Source of the DNA: Ordospora colligata OC4
Lineage: Eukaryota; Microsporidia; Ordosporidae
Reading direction: 5' to 3'
Length of the DNA stretch: 64,000 nt
NCBI RefSeq assembly: GCF_000803265.1
Contig: NW_014575404.1
Location: forward strand, 1-64,000
Below the pieces are notes generated by a model. It was given only the letters and a program-made list of their open reading frames with translations. It did no database searches and had not been told where the DNA came from. Positions 56,172 to 64,000 of the stretch are shown in pieces. A program made the position numbers and the translations under genes. Positions within the stretch are counted from its first letter, which is position 1, and each line of letters starts with the position of its first letter.

Positions 56172-59093
56172 ATGACAGAGAACTTGATTGTTTTTCAAAC
56201 ACACGTGGAGTTTTACATGGATGACACAGGACTGAGCTATGCGCATCCGGTGTTTATTGTATTCGGATCTACAGCTACAGGTGAGCCAGCGCAAGTACTT
56301 ATCAGGAACTTCTATCCGTATATATATATTGAGAGTGCTAACGGAAAGGAGTACAAAGAGAATGACATAATGAATTCAATCAAGAAGCTTGACATAAAAG
56401 GAATGATCTTAGAAGTTGAGGCTGTGTTTAAACAAAGTATCCTTGGATATTCAGACACGAAATCACGCTTCTACAAGCTGACGTTCAATACACCTCATAT
56501 ATTTACAAGTGTTAAGACAGTGCTTGAGCAAGGGATAATTGTGAACAAAGAAAGAGTTGTGTTCAGAATGTATGAAAGCAACATTCCATTTGTGATGAGG
56601 TTTATGTGTGATCTTGGAATGGTGGGAATGAGTTATATCAAAATAAGGCAGTATGAAGTAGTAGATGCAAAGCCATTGACAGTAGCGGCATCATATGAAT
56701 CAATAGAATGTCTTGCGCCAGAAGGCAGTTACGTGAAGCTTCCTCCACTCAAGATCCTAAGCATTGATATTGAGTGTGTAGGCAGTAATGGGTTTCCTTC
56801 GTCTAAGGTTGATCCAATTATACAAATTGGAAACACTGTGAGTCTGTATGGAAGTAAAGATCAGATGACACAAGATATCTTCTGTCTGAAAGAGACGACT
56901 GGAATTCCAGGCGCAAACGTACATTGGTATGATACAGAGAAAGAGCTTCTTGAAGGATGGAAAAAGTACTTTATGGAGGCTGATCCTGATATAATTACTG
57001 GATACAACATCAAGGGATTTGATATTCCATACATCCTAGATAGAGGAGAGGCAGTGGGTATAGAAGGATTTTCATTTATTGGGAGACTTGGTAAGAAGGC
57101 CAAGATAAGAGATACAACGATGTCTGGCAATATGTTTGGATCGATCATGACGACTGAGGTTGACATTGGAGGGCGATTGGTAATTGATATGATGCTTGTG
57201 ATACGAAGAGACTTCAAGCTGAGAAGCTATTCGTTAAACTCTGTCAGCATACACTTTCTAAAAGAGCAGAAGGAAGATGTGCCGTACTCTTCTATTGGAG
57301 TACTGCAAGCAGGAGACAAGGACAGTAGACGGAGAATAGCATCATATTGTTTGAGAGACACCCTACTAACACTTCGCTTGTTCAACAAGCTGAGTGTCTT
57401 AGTGAACTACACAGAGCTCTCGAGAGTCACTGGTGTTCCGATTGAATATTTCTTTAGCCGTGGAATATCTATCAAGATGTTTTCATTGATATACAGGATG
57501 GCAAGCAAGGAAGGATATGTTGTTCCTGTTATTGAATCATTTGAGCAGAATCGAGGATTTGAGGGAGGGTTTGTGATGGATCCTATCCGAGGTTTTTACG
57601 ACAAGCCAGTGTCTGTGATGGACTTTAGTTCGTTGTATCCATCTATAATGATCAGTAAGAACCTGTGTTACACGACCTTGCTAACGAAGGAGCAATATGG
57701 AAAGGTTGGGGGAGTTGAGACGCCCACGGGAGATTACTTTTGTAACACAGAAACAAAGAAAGGACTACTGCCCAGGATTCTGGCAGATCTGCTAGCATCT
57801 AGAAGAACAATAAGAAAGGCAATGGAGGAAGAGAAGGATGAGGAAATAAAAGTGTGTCTGAATGGCAGACAGTTAGCAATGAAGTTGTGTGCAAACTCGA
57901 TATATGGATTTACAGGGGCTAGCACAGGAAAGCTGCCATGCTTTGAGATATCACAGAGTGTAACTGGACTGGGCAGAGAGATGATAACGTATGTGAAGAA
58001 ACTGATTGAGCAGACGTTTTGTAAAGCGAGTGGATACAGCCATGACAGTGTGGTAATATATGGAGACACCGATTCTGTGATGATTAGCTTCAATGAACCT
58101 GACATGAAGAAGGTTTTTGAGATGAGTAAGGAAATAAGTGAAATGGTCTCGAGTAAGTTTGTGAAGCCGGTGTGTTTGGAATTTGAGAAGGTGTATTGTC
58201 CGTATCTACTGATTAACAAGAAGAGATATGCAGGACTAATGTATTCGAGTCCTGACAGTCCGAGCAAAATTGACACAAGAGGGATTGAAACAGTAAGAAG
58301 AGACAACTGTGAGCTTGTAAGAGACGTTGTAGAGTCAGTACTTGAGAAGATTTTGTACCTAAGAGATGTAGAAGCAGCAAAGGTGCTGGTGAAGAATGTG
58401 ATAAGAGATTTGCATCAAGGAAGAGTGGATCTGAGCCTGCTTGTGATTTCGAAGTCGCTTACCAAAACAGGAGATAAGTATGAAACGAAGCAAGCGCATG
58501 TAGAACTTGCAAAGAAACTGAAAGAAAGGGACGAGAGTACTGCACCGGTGCTTGGAGATCGGGTGCCATATGTGATAGTTAGGAAGGGGAAGAAGATGGC
58601 GGCATATGAGAAGAGCGAGGATCCTGTATATGTGCTTGAGAATGACCTTCCGATTGATACCGAATATTATATTGATCAACAACTATCGAAACCTTTGAGC
58701 AGAATATTTGAGCCGATTATGGATAATGTTTCTGAGCTTTTTAAGGGAGACCACACATTGGCAATCTCATCAGTTTCTGTGCATGGCCCGATGAATGCAT
58801 TTGTGAAAGCAGCAACGACATGTGTTGGATGCAAATCTACAGGCAAGGTGTTGTGCGAAGGATGTGTTGATGACTTTCATGTGCACTTGCAGAGGATGCA
58901 GAATGAGGTTGAGGAGAAGAAGGAAAGACTGAATAGTTGTTGGGTAGAATGTCAAAGGTGCCAGGGAAGTATTCATGGACAAGTTCTATGTGTTAATAGG
59001 GACTGTCCCATCTTCTACATGCGAACCAAGGTGAAGAAAGAATTGATTCCTCTTAGTGAGAGACTTGAGAATCTAAGGATGTTTAATTGGTAG
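56172..59093 (+). CDS. POL3: DNA polymerase delta catalytic subunit
   Basis: Pol delta synthesises the lagging strand and proofreads. The 973-residue family-B polymerase has exonuclease motifs SIDIE (about 199-203), NIKGFDIPYIL and YCLRD. Polymerase motifs are DFSSLYPSIM (motif A), NSIYGFTGA (motif B) and YGDTDSVM (motif C). The C-terminus has CysA (CVGC ... CEGC) and CysB (CQRCQGS ... CVNRDC), the latter being the Fe-S/B-subunit site. The CysB sequence with PIFYMR is pol-delta specific. Yeast POL3 is 1097 residues. The ATG at 56172 has CCC three nt before it. Confidence 0.97.
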   Translation: MTENLIVFQTHVEFYMDDTGLSYAHPVFIVFGSTATGEPAQVLIRNFYPYIYIESANGKEYKENDIMNSIKKLDIKGMILEVEAVFKQSILGYSDTKSRFYKLTFNTPHIFTSVKTVLEQGIIVNKERVVFRMYESNIPFVMRFMCDLGMVGMSYIKIRQYEVVDAKPLTVAASYESIECLAPEGSYVKLPPLKILSIDIECVGSNGFPSSKVDPIIQIGNTVSLYGSKDQMTQDIFCLKETTGIPGANVHWYDTEKELLEGWKKYFMEADPDIITGYNIKGFDIPYILDRGEAVGIEGFSFIGRLGKKAKIRDTTMSGNMFGSIMTTEVDIGGRLVIDMMLVIRRDFKLRSYSLNSVSIHFLKEQKEDVPYSSIGVLQAGDKDSRRRIASYCLRDTLLTLRLFNKLSVLVNYTELSRVTGVPIEYFFSRGISIKMFSLIYRMASKEGYVVPVIESFEQNRGFEGGFVMDPIRGFYDKPVSVMDFSSLYPSIMISKNLCYTTLLTKEQYGKVGGVETPTGDYFCNTETKKGLLPRILADLLASRRTIRKAMEEEKDEEIKVCLNGRQLAMKLCANSIYGFTGASTGKLPCFEISQSVTGLGREMITYVKKLIEQTFCKASGYSHDSVVIYGDTDSVMISFNEPDMKKVFEMSKEISEMVSSKFVKPVCLEFEKVYCPYLLINKKRYAGLMYSSPDSPSKIDTRGIETVRRDNCELVRDVVESVLEKILYLRDVEAAKVLVKNVIRDLHQGRVDLSLLVISKSLTKTGDKYETKQAHVELAKKLKERDESTAPVLGDRVPYVIVRKGKKMAAYEKSEDPVYVLENDLPIDTEYYIDQQLSKPLSRIFEPIMDNVSELFKGDHTLAISSVSVHGPMNAFVKAATTCVGCKSTGKVLCEGCVDDFHVHLQRMQNEVEEKKERLNSCWVECQRCQGSIHGQVLCVNRDCPIFYMRTKVKKELIPLSERLENLRMFNW

Positions 59094-59255
59094 CTGGATT
59101 GAATTAAAGCAGTAGTCTTAGGTTTCAAAGATTGAGGTTGAATATTTGTTGCAGAAGCAAATAAATCTAAGTGTTGTAATGTGTTATGTAAAGAGGTAGA
59201 TAGATATGAATGAACTGGTTAAGAGTGATTGACAGCATCAGGTTTATTAAGACAA

Positions 59256-59567
59256 TTAGTATCCCATGTACTTGACACCCATTCGTTTAAGAGAATAAAG
59301 AATATCTGCACATGTGATTGTCTTTCTTTTTGCATGTGTAGCATAAACAAATGCAATGGAGAGGACGTCCTTGATGTATGCTCTGCCAGCATTGTTTATT
59401 TCCTTGAAGCAGCCGCCTCCGACTCTCTTTACACCTGCACGCCTGGCGATTCTTCTTATTGCTGGCTTTGAGATGCTGTCTGCAGCAGATGCCTGTTTTC
59501 TGTGTCTCTTTGCAATTCCCTTTGCAGCCTTACTCTTTCCCTTTGCAGATATGCTTTGCGAATTCAT
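59256..59567 (-). CDS. Histone H4
   Basis: The 103-residue protein keeps the H4 landmarks AKRHRK (basic patch bound by nucleosome-interacting factors), SKPAIRRIARRAGVKR and HAKRKTIT. The helix-2 region (GGGCFKEINNAGRAYIKDVLSIAFVY) is clearly diverged from the canonical sequence, and the N-terminal tail lacks the usual GRGKGGKGLGKGG spacing, reading SAKGKSKAAKG. The ATG at 59567 has CCCC four nt before it. It is divergent from histone H3. Confidence 0.95.
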   Translation of the reverse strand: MNSQSISAKGKSKAAKGIAKRHRKQASAADSISKPAIRRIARRAGVKRVGGGCFKEINNAGRAYIKDVLSIAFVYATHAKRKTITCADILYSLKRMGVKYMGY

Positions 59568-59603
59568 TGGAGGGGATTGTGTTTGTCATTATATAGCTTT
59601 ATT

Positions 59604-59613
59604 TTTGGCGGGA
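59604..59613 (+). promoter_or_regulatory. E2F-like site, H4 side
   Basis: TTTGGCGGGA within TTTTTGGCGGGAC matches the E2F/DP consensus closely. It sits 36-46 bp upstream of the H4 start. Confidence 0.5.
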
Positions 59614-59835
59614 CTTTAAGACCTATGTAAAGATATGTGTGATTTCCAGGTTATTTTGAAAGTGAAGCCTGAATTATGGGTTTTGATGCATTATATTGAA
59701 TTATCTGGAGAGTGATTGATTTGGAGAAGAAACATGCTTGAATAGCGCGTATTAATAGTCTATGTAGAATGTTTAGCGATGGTATTTATGCTTATGATCT
59801 GAACAGCCATGCAACAACAGATTATGTTGAACAGA

Positions 59836-59848
59836 TTTGGCGCGGAAA
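59836..59848 (+). promoter_or_regulatory. E2F-like site, H3 side
   Basis: TTTGGCGCGGAAA is one base off the palindromic E2F site TTTSGCGCSAAA (an extra G). It sits 47-60 bp upstream of the H3 start. Confidence 0.5.
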
Positions 59849-59895
59849 TCTCCCGGTAAATAAAATTATAAATAGATTTGGCAGACAAGGATTTG

Positions 59896-60318
59896 ATGTC
59901 TAGGACAAAACAAACTGCTTCGAAAGCTCTTGGAGGTAAAGCACCCAGGAAGGGACTTGCAATGAAATCTGTGCCTTCATCATCTGGCCAAGCTGTGGTG
60001 CCCCGAAGGTCAAGGTTTAAGGCTGGTGCACTTGCATTGAAGGAGATCAGAAAGTACCAGAAGAGCACGGATCTTTTGATTAGGAAGAGGCCGTTCCAAA
60101 GGATGATGAGAGAGCTATGCAAGGGGAATGAGGGCATGAGATTCCAGGGATCTGCAGTTGTTGCGTTTCAGGAGGCAGTAGAGAATTTTCTGACCAATCT
60201 GGTGGAGGATGCTTATAGATGTGTTTTACATGCGAAGAGAGTTACCTTGATGCCAAAGGACATTTGCCTTGTGTATAAGATAAAGTATGCGAATGTGCTT
60301 TATGCAGCTCTTGATTGA
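59896..60318 (+). CDS. Histone H3, divergent tail
   Basis: The 140-residue H3 starts MSRTKQTASKALGGKAPRKG, keeping K4, K9, K14, K18 and K23 equivalents. Residue 8 is Ser, 10 is Ala, and the segment normally carrying ARKS around K27 reads SVPSSSGQ; the K36 position is also not lysine. The fold core is conserved: KEIRKYQKSTDLLIRK, PFQRMMREL, then HAKRVTLMPKDICL. The loop-1/helix-2 region NEGMRFQGSAVV is typical of canonical H3, not CENP-A. A TTG six codons upstream is not used. Confidence 0.95.
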   Translation: MSRTKQTASKALGGKAPRKGLAMKSVPSSSGQAVVPRRSRFKAGALALKEIRKYQKSTDLLIRKRPFQRMMRELCKGNEGMRFQGSAVVAFQEAVENFLTNLVEDAYRCVLHAKRVTLMPKDICLVYKIKYANVLYAALD

Positions 60319-60384
60319 ATAAACTGGTTTGAGAAAATATTTTTGAGTGTGAGGAGCGTAAATGAACGGGATTCAGCCCTTAGG

Positions 60385-61038
60385 ATGGACGAGAAGATGT
60401 ATATTGTGCATAGACAGATAGAGAAGATTCCCGAGATATCTGGATGTGTTAAGGTTGTGGATCTACACAGGAACAAGATATCTGAGATGGCATTAAATCG
60501 TGTGGAGTCGATGGAGTATCTTGATCTTTCTGATAATAGGATAGCAGAGATAAATGATCTTGAGAATGTTCCTAATCTAAAGATTCTAGATCTAAGCTAT
60601 AACCTAATTTCGACGGTAAATATACCTATTATGAATCTTGAGGAGTTGTATCTGATTTCTAATGATATACCTATGATACATGGGATAGAGCTGCCGATGC
60701 TTCGAAAGCTTGACATGGCAGCTAACGAGATATGCAGGATTGAGAATCTTGATGGCTGCAAGAATCTTGTTGAGCTTTATCTTGGGAGTAACCAGATAAG
60801 AGAAGTGGAGGGACTGGATGAACTGTGTTTGCTGAAGACTCTTGATCTACAGAACAATGATATCTTAAGTGTTGACTGCTTGAAGATACCCAGAAGTGTA
60901 GAGGTTTTACTTCTTGGGGAGAATGTGAATCTTGAGCAGATAGAAAATATAGAAGCGTTATGTAACTTGAGAATTTTGGGAATAGAAAAGACACGTGTAT
61001 TGGAAGTGTATGAAGGTAAGTTTGAGGTGTGGAGATAA
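60385..61038 (+). CDS. SDS22: SDS22-type leucine-rich repeat regulator of protein phosphatase 1
   Basis: SDS22 binds PP1 and controls its maturation and mitotic targeting. The 217-residue protein is nearly all 22-residue SDS22-type repeats of the form LxxLxLxxNxIxxIxxLxxL, about eight of them, for example NLVELYLGSNQIREVEGLDEL. A capping segment ends the array. SDS22 usually has about 340 residues and 11-12 repeats. The frame extends up to a TTG, but the ATG at 60385 follows CCC by 5 nt. It lies 67 bp after H3 on the same strand. Confidence 0.8.
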   Translation: MDEKMYIVHRQIEKIPEISGCVKVVDLHRNKISEMALNRVESMEYLDLSDNRIAEINDLENVPNLKILDLSYNLISTVNIPIMNLEELYLISNDIPMIHGIELPMLRKLDMAANEICRIENLDGCKNLVELYLGSNQIREVEGLDELCLLKTLDLQNNDILSVDCLKIPRSVEVLLLGENVNLEQIENIEALCNLRILGIEKTRVLEVYEGKFEVWR

Positions 61039-61071
61039 TGCAATATGAAGTATTATGTGTATAGAATACCC

Positions 61072-61263
61072 ATGCAACAAATCTTAAGTGATTGTGTTGA
61101 AAGTGATGAGACAAATTCTGGCTATGAAATGAATGAAACGAGAAAAAATGAAGCAGACAATAAAGATGCACTGCAAAGTATTGAGAATATAATGAAAATG
61201 GTTGATGCATTTTGGGATGAGGATGATAAACAGGAGTTTAAAATAGATTTATTGTATGAATAA
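61072..61263 (+). CDS. Small acidic protein, possible
   Basis: The 63-residue frame begins at an ATG immediately preceded by CCC; an earlier in-frame ATG is at 61045. The product is acidic, with a short amphipathic stretch (LQSIENIMKMVDAFWDED) and no known domain. The start signal favours a real gene over a chance frame, but size and composition leave doubt. Confidence 0.4.
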   Translation: MQQILSDCVESDETNSGYEMNETRKNEADNKDALQSIENIMKMVDAFWDEDDKQEFKIDLLYE

Positions 61264-61373
61264 TAAGCAAGAGTATAAGAATAATAATAAGTCCATTTCT
61301 ATAGAATATTAGATCCGGTTTGATAAAAGTTATGATTGATGATTTAATTTGTGTGTAAAGTGTGTCCCATCAG

Positions 61374-61700
61374 ATGATAAAAAGTTTTATTCTTGGCTTT
61401 CCGTTTCCTAGGTTTGGTAAAAATAAGTCTTGTGAAGTGGTTCCAAAGCTTGCATTCACGATGGCGATGCTTAGGCCACTGAGCGTTATTGCTCCAAAGG
61501 TCTTGACAGACGACCTCTATAAGGGTGCAATCGCATTTGCAACATGCCCTTTTGGAGTTGGAGATAAAATCAAAATTGATAAGTATGATGGAGTTGTGAA
61601 GGATATGTCATTCTGGTACCTGGTGCTTGAAAGGCCTAAAGGATATGTCTATATTCCTACCTCACATGTTTATAGCACAGCTATTGAACTTTTTAAATGA
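61374..61700 (+). CDS. Short MscS-like mechanosensitive channel domain protein
   Basis: MscS channels open under membrane tension. The 108-residue protein has a hydrophobic stretch (about 42-62) matching the pore-lining TM3 end. The MscS beta domain follows: CPFGVGDKIKIDKYDGVV aligns with the family's PFxxGDxIxI..xxGxV, then FWYLVLERPKG and YIPTSHV (IPNS-like). Only TM3 and the beta domain remain; the bacterial TM1-TM2 and the C-terminal cage are absent. Microsporidia are known to have bacterial-type MscS genes. The ATG at 61374 has CCC five nt before it. Confidence 0.7.
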   Translation: MIKSFILGFPFPRFGKNKSCEVVPKLAFTMAMLRPLSVIAPKVLTDDLYKGAIAFATCPFGVGDKIKIDKYDGVVKDMSFWYLVLERPKGYVYIPTSHVYSTAIELFK

Positions 61701-61994
61701 CCTGAATTTGGTTTGAACAATTATGATAGTAAGTTATCAAATAAATGATTATCAGTTATGATAGTAAATGTATTAAGTAGAGAATCATCAGTTATCAAGC
61801 AAGGTATTCATCAGTTATCAAGTGTGTTGTTAATCAGATAATTATCAAGTAAAATATCAACCACCAAGTAAAGTAGTAATTATTAATCACTAAAGTAAAG
61901 TAGCAATCAGATAATTATAAAATAAAGCAAGGTATCAATTATCAACCACTAAAGTAAAATATCAATTATCAACTGAGTTTAAAATAAATACGTT
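61701..61994. repeat. Degenerate TATCAA-rich repeat region
   Basis: Words such as AGTTATCAAG, AATTATCAACCACTAAAG and AAGTAAAGTA recur between 61725 and 61980 with changes in order and spacing. It is AT-rich, non-coding in all frames, and lies between the convergent MscS-like and CCT2 genes. Confidence 0.65.
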
Positions 61995-63521
61995 TTATTC
62001 TCTTGTTCTTTCTCTAGGCTTACGCTTTGCAATACCATCACACTTCACTATCATCTGTGCTACCTCAGATGCAGCCATTATGATTCTCTTCTTAATCCGA
62101 AAGCTGTCAATTATACCAATCTCTTTCATGCAGCAAACACTCCCATCTTTCACATTAACGCCATAGCTTGAGTTTCCCGAGTTATGCTCAGCTCTTAGAC
62201 TCGCCTTCGTCTCTTCTCCATCATGTCCTCCATTTTCAGAAAGTATCTTTGGAATCTGTTGCAGAGCATTCGAGAACGAAATGATTGCATCGCTTTCAGC
62301 GCCTGCTACCTCCATGGCATACTTGTTCAGTCCAACCGCCATTGACATCTCACTGGCTCCTCCCCCATACACAGCTCTTGGATTTTCGTTAATCTTCATC
62401 AACACACATAATGCATCGTGTATACTTCTTTCTGCCTCATCCAGCATCTCCTTCGATGATCCAAACAGGACTATTGTACTTGCTCCATTACTCACTCCTT
62501 CAAACCTTACTGCCCGTTCTCCCCCAATCTCCACATTCTTGACACTTTTACATGTTCCGTAGCACGACTCATCCATCGACTCAAATGTGCTCAATATCTT
62601 TCCTCCAAGCACATTGCTCAATCTCTCCACTCCATCAAAGTCCGCATGCTCTATTGGCTGTATTCCCTTCATTCTCAGTAGTTGATCCGGATAGTCGTAT
62701 ATCAATTGCCTGTTGATAAACACATCCGCCTTGCTCCTCGATATCCTATCAACCTTATCTCTAATCTTTGCCTTCTCTGCATTCTCCAGCTCCTCCAGTT
62801 CGCTCACAGAGCTCACGTTAATCTTTGCACCAAAAACCTTGATCTTATCATGATCCATGCTTGTGTTTGCAATCAAAATCCGAGGATTGCTCACCTCTTC
62901 TACCATTACATCCTTCTTCAGAATAAATCCATCATCAAGATATGAATCCTCAAGCTTCCCTGCACATTTGATAATCTGAATCAGTCCCAGATCGTTCCTT
63001 CCCTCAAGTCTCTCAACGGCATTCACACACATGCTACAAAACTTCTCAATGTCGTACTTCACAACCTTAGAACACAACGTGGTCCAAACAATTTTCATCA
63101 AGTCATCCCTTGTTGGTTCAAAACTCATTCCCTGTAATATGTTTTCACACTTCTCCTGTGCCATTCGGTATCCTCGAAGAATTCGTGTGGGATGCACACT
63201 CAACTTACTTGCCTCTTTAACAAGCAAACTTGCAAGAATTGCCACTGATGTTGTTCCATCTCCCTCCTCCCAGTCTTGTCCAACACTACAATCAACCAAT
63301 ATTCTTGCAGATGCACTGTCAATCATAAGATTCTTCAGAATAAAAGCTCCATCATTTGTAACACTTACATTCTGCCCCTTCAGCATTTTCAGCATCCCCT
63401 TTGGCCCAAGGGTTGTTTTCAGGATCTCTGCTATCATGTCTGTTCCTGCAAGAATCGTTCGTTTGGCATCGTCGCCTTTTTCTTCAGTAGCCCCAAGGTC
63501 AATATGGCTGAAGATGCTCAT
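61995..63521 (-). CDS. CCT2: Chaperonin CCT subunit beta (CCT2)
   Basis: CCT folds actin, tubulin and other proteins in the cytosol. The 508-residue subunit has the group II chaperonin ATP motifs LGPKGMLKML, VTNDGAFILKN and GDGTTS. CCT2-specific segments are ILIANTSMDHDKIKVFGAKI, FINRQLIYDYPDQLL, IEHADFDGVERL and DEAERSIHDALCVL. Length is close to the family norm of about 530. The frame runs up to 63650, but the ATG at 63521 (MSIFSHIDLGATEEKGDDA) follows CCCC by 3 nt and places the N-terminus where other CCT2 proteins begin. Confidence 0.95.
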   Translation of the reverse strand: MSIFSHIDLGATEEKGDDAKRTILAGTDMIAEILKTTLGPKGMLKMLKGQNVSVTNDGAFILKNLMIDSASARILVDCSVGQDWEEGDGTTSVAILASLLVKEASKLSVHPTRILRGYRMAQEKCENILQGMSFEPTRDDLMKIVWTTLCSKVVKYDIEKFCSMCVNAVERLEGRNDLGLIQIIKCAGKLEDSYLDDGFILKKDVMVEEVSNPRILIANTSMDHDKIKVFGAKINVSSVSELEELENAEKAKIRDKVDRISRSKADVFINRQLIYDYPDQLLRMKGIQPIEHADFDGVERLSNVLGGKILSTFESMDESCYGTCKSVKNVEIGGERAVRFEGVSNGASTIVLFGSSKEMLDEAERSIHDALCVLMKINENPRAVYGGGASEMSMAVGLNKYAMEVAGAESDAIISFSNALQQIPKILSENGGHDGEETKASLRAEHNSGNSSYGVNVKDGSVCCMKEIGIIDSFRIKKRIIMAASEVAQMIVKCDGIAKRKPRERTRE

Positions 63522-63554
63522 GTGGGGTGAAATTTTTGCCGTACTTGTAAGCCC

Positions 63555-64000
63555 ATGGACAACGAATGCCTGAATGCTCCTCTTGTGATAAAACCCACAA
63601 GGATATACAGCTACACACAGTTGATAGCATGTCTGAAAAAGAAGCAACAAAAGCTTGCCAAGTACAAAGTAACGGCAGAACCCACTGCGTTCAGGAATGT
63701 TTTAAAGCCTAAACAACAACAATTTGATGTGAATGATGTTGTAAATGGAGTTTTGCATGAAAAGTTAAAATTGAAGCAAAAGGAGCATGAAAAAATGGCC
63801 ACAAAAGCATTTATAAAGGATGTTGAACGACGCATTAATCAGATAAAAAAGGAAAACGACCTTTTTGTGGTTGGGCAAGGCAAGATTGCAGGAAAAGTAG
63901 GTGACTTGGAGCTAGTGTTTGATAAGGATCCTGCAGATGCTGATGAACAACTTTCCCATGGAATTACCGGTAAAGACAGGTACTTTGAGGATCCAATGCT
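63555..64000 (+). CDS. Hypothetical protein, partial at window end
   Basis: An ATG directly after CCC at 63555 opens a plus-strand frame that runs off the window (148 codons seen). It begins MDNECLNAPLVIKPTRIYSY, then has a lysine/glutamine-rich helix, a second charged helix (KAFIKDVERRINQIKKEN), and near the edge GKDRYFEDPM. A nuclear RNA-binding or assembly factor is possible from composition only. It is divergent from CCT2 by 33 bp. Confidence 0.65.
   Translation, partial: MDNECLNAPLVIKPTRIYSYTQLIACLKKKQQKLAKYKVTAEPTAFRNVLKPKQQQFDVNDVVNGVLHEKLKLKQKEHEKMATKAFIKDVERRINQIKKENDLFVVGQGKIAGKVGDLELVFDKDPADADEQLSHGITGKDRYFEDPM

Larger units (their letters stand above)
59568..59895. promoter_or_regulatory. 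Shared divergent H4-H3 promoter region with two E2F-like sites
   Basis: This 328-bp spacer separates the H4 and H3 start codons. Two E2F-like elements, 222 bp apart, sit about 37 bp from the H4 ATG and 47 bp from the H3 ATG. The middle is AT-rich with no gene. Confidence 0.6.

Noticed and set aside
59896..60318. Centromeric H3 (CENP-A) as the identity of the H3 gene
   Set aside because: The canonical tail start SRTKQTA, standard loop-1 length and pairing with H4 indicate a replication-type H3.
1..64000. Transposons, CRISPR arrays, bacterial operons or viral insertions
   Set aside because: No transposase, no regular spacer arrays and no long terminal repeats were seen. The only reverse transcriptase is telomerase.

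Overview
The window is nuclear DNA of a microsporidian, most likely from the Encephalitozoon/Ordospora lineage. That placement is inferred from gene content, AT-rich composition and extreme compaction; no database search was run. About 50 protein genes lie on both strands in 64 kb, roughly one per 1.3 kb. Most are short versions of conserved eukaryotic proteins. Intergenic gaps are often under 100 bp, and there are no mobile elements. Two genes carry tiny introns (30 and 33 nt) at the extreme 5' end, both ending in TAATTTTAG. Many start codons have a CCC or GGG run about 0 to 12 nt upstream, a signal known from microsporidia. I used it to choose among ATGs, because several long reading frames begin at TTG or GTG and must be trimmed.

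Layout. 0-3.8 kb: a partial secreted protein, the proteasome lid subunit RPN3, and a multi-pass membrane protein of unknown function. 3.8-17 kb: GWT1 (GPI anchors), eIF5B, TAF2 (TFIID), BRE1 (H2B ubiquitin ligase), two unknown proteins, SEC61 alpha with an intron, and KAE1 (tRNA t6A). 17-27.6 kb: a DEAH-box spliceosomal-type helicase, SEC16, a YPT6/Rab6 GTPase, an SCY1-type pseudokinase, and two divergent leucine-rich-repeat paralogues. 27.6-32.4 kb: a chromosome-maintenance group of PDS5, an ORC1/CDC6 ATPase and a candidate DONSON homologue, with a DHHC palmitoyltransferase between them. 32.5-44.5 kb: RPC82, TAF4, EDC3, an alpha-actinin-like protein, a RhoGAP-like protein, telomerase reverse transcriptase, and unknown proteins. 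44.9-52.5 kb: proteasome alpha7, MPE1 (mRNA 3' end processing), then a ribosome-making stretch (NOC3, NOB1, ESF1, eL39 with an intron, 5S rRNA), with a histone-fold protein and the mRNA guanylyltransferase in between. 52.6-64 kb: RAD26/CSB, DNA polymerase delta, a divergent histone H4-H3 pair, SDS22, a very small MscS-like protein, CCT2, and a partial gene.

The genes are mostly core information processing: transcription (TAF2, TAF4, RPC82, CEG1), RNA handling (DEAH helicase, MPE1, EDC3), ribosome assembly, replication and chromatin, proteasome and chaperonin, and the early secretory pathway (SEC61, SEC16, YPT6, SCY1, GWT1). The most notable observations are the DONSON-like protein, the two micro-introns, the short MscS-like protein, the altered histone H3 tail with E2F-like sites in the H3/H4 promoter, and the start-codon motif.
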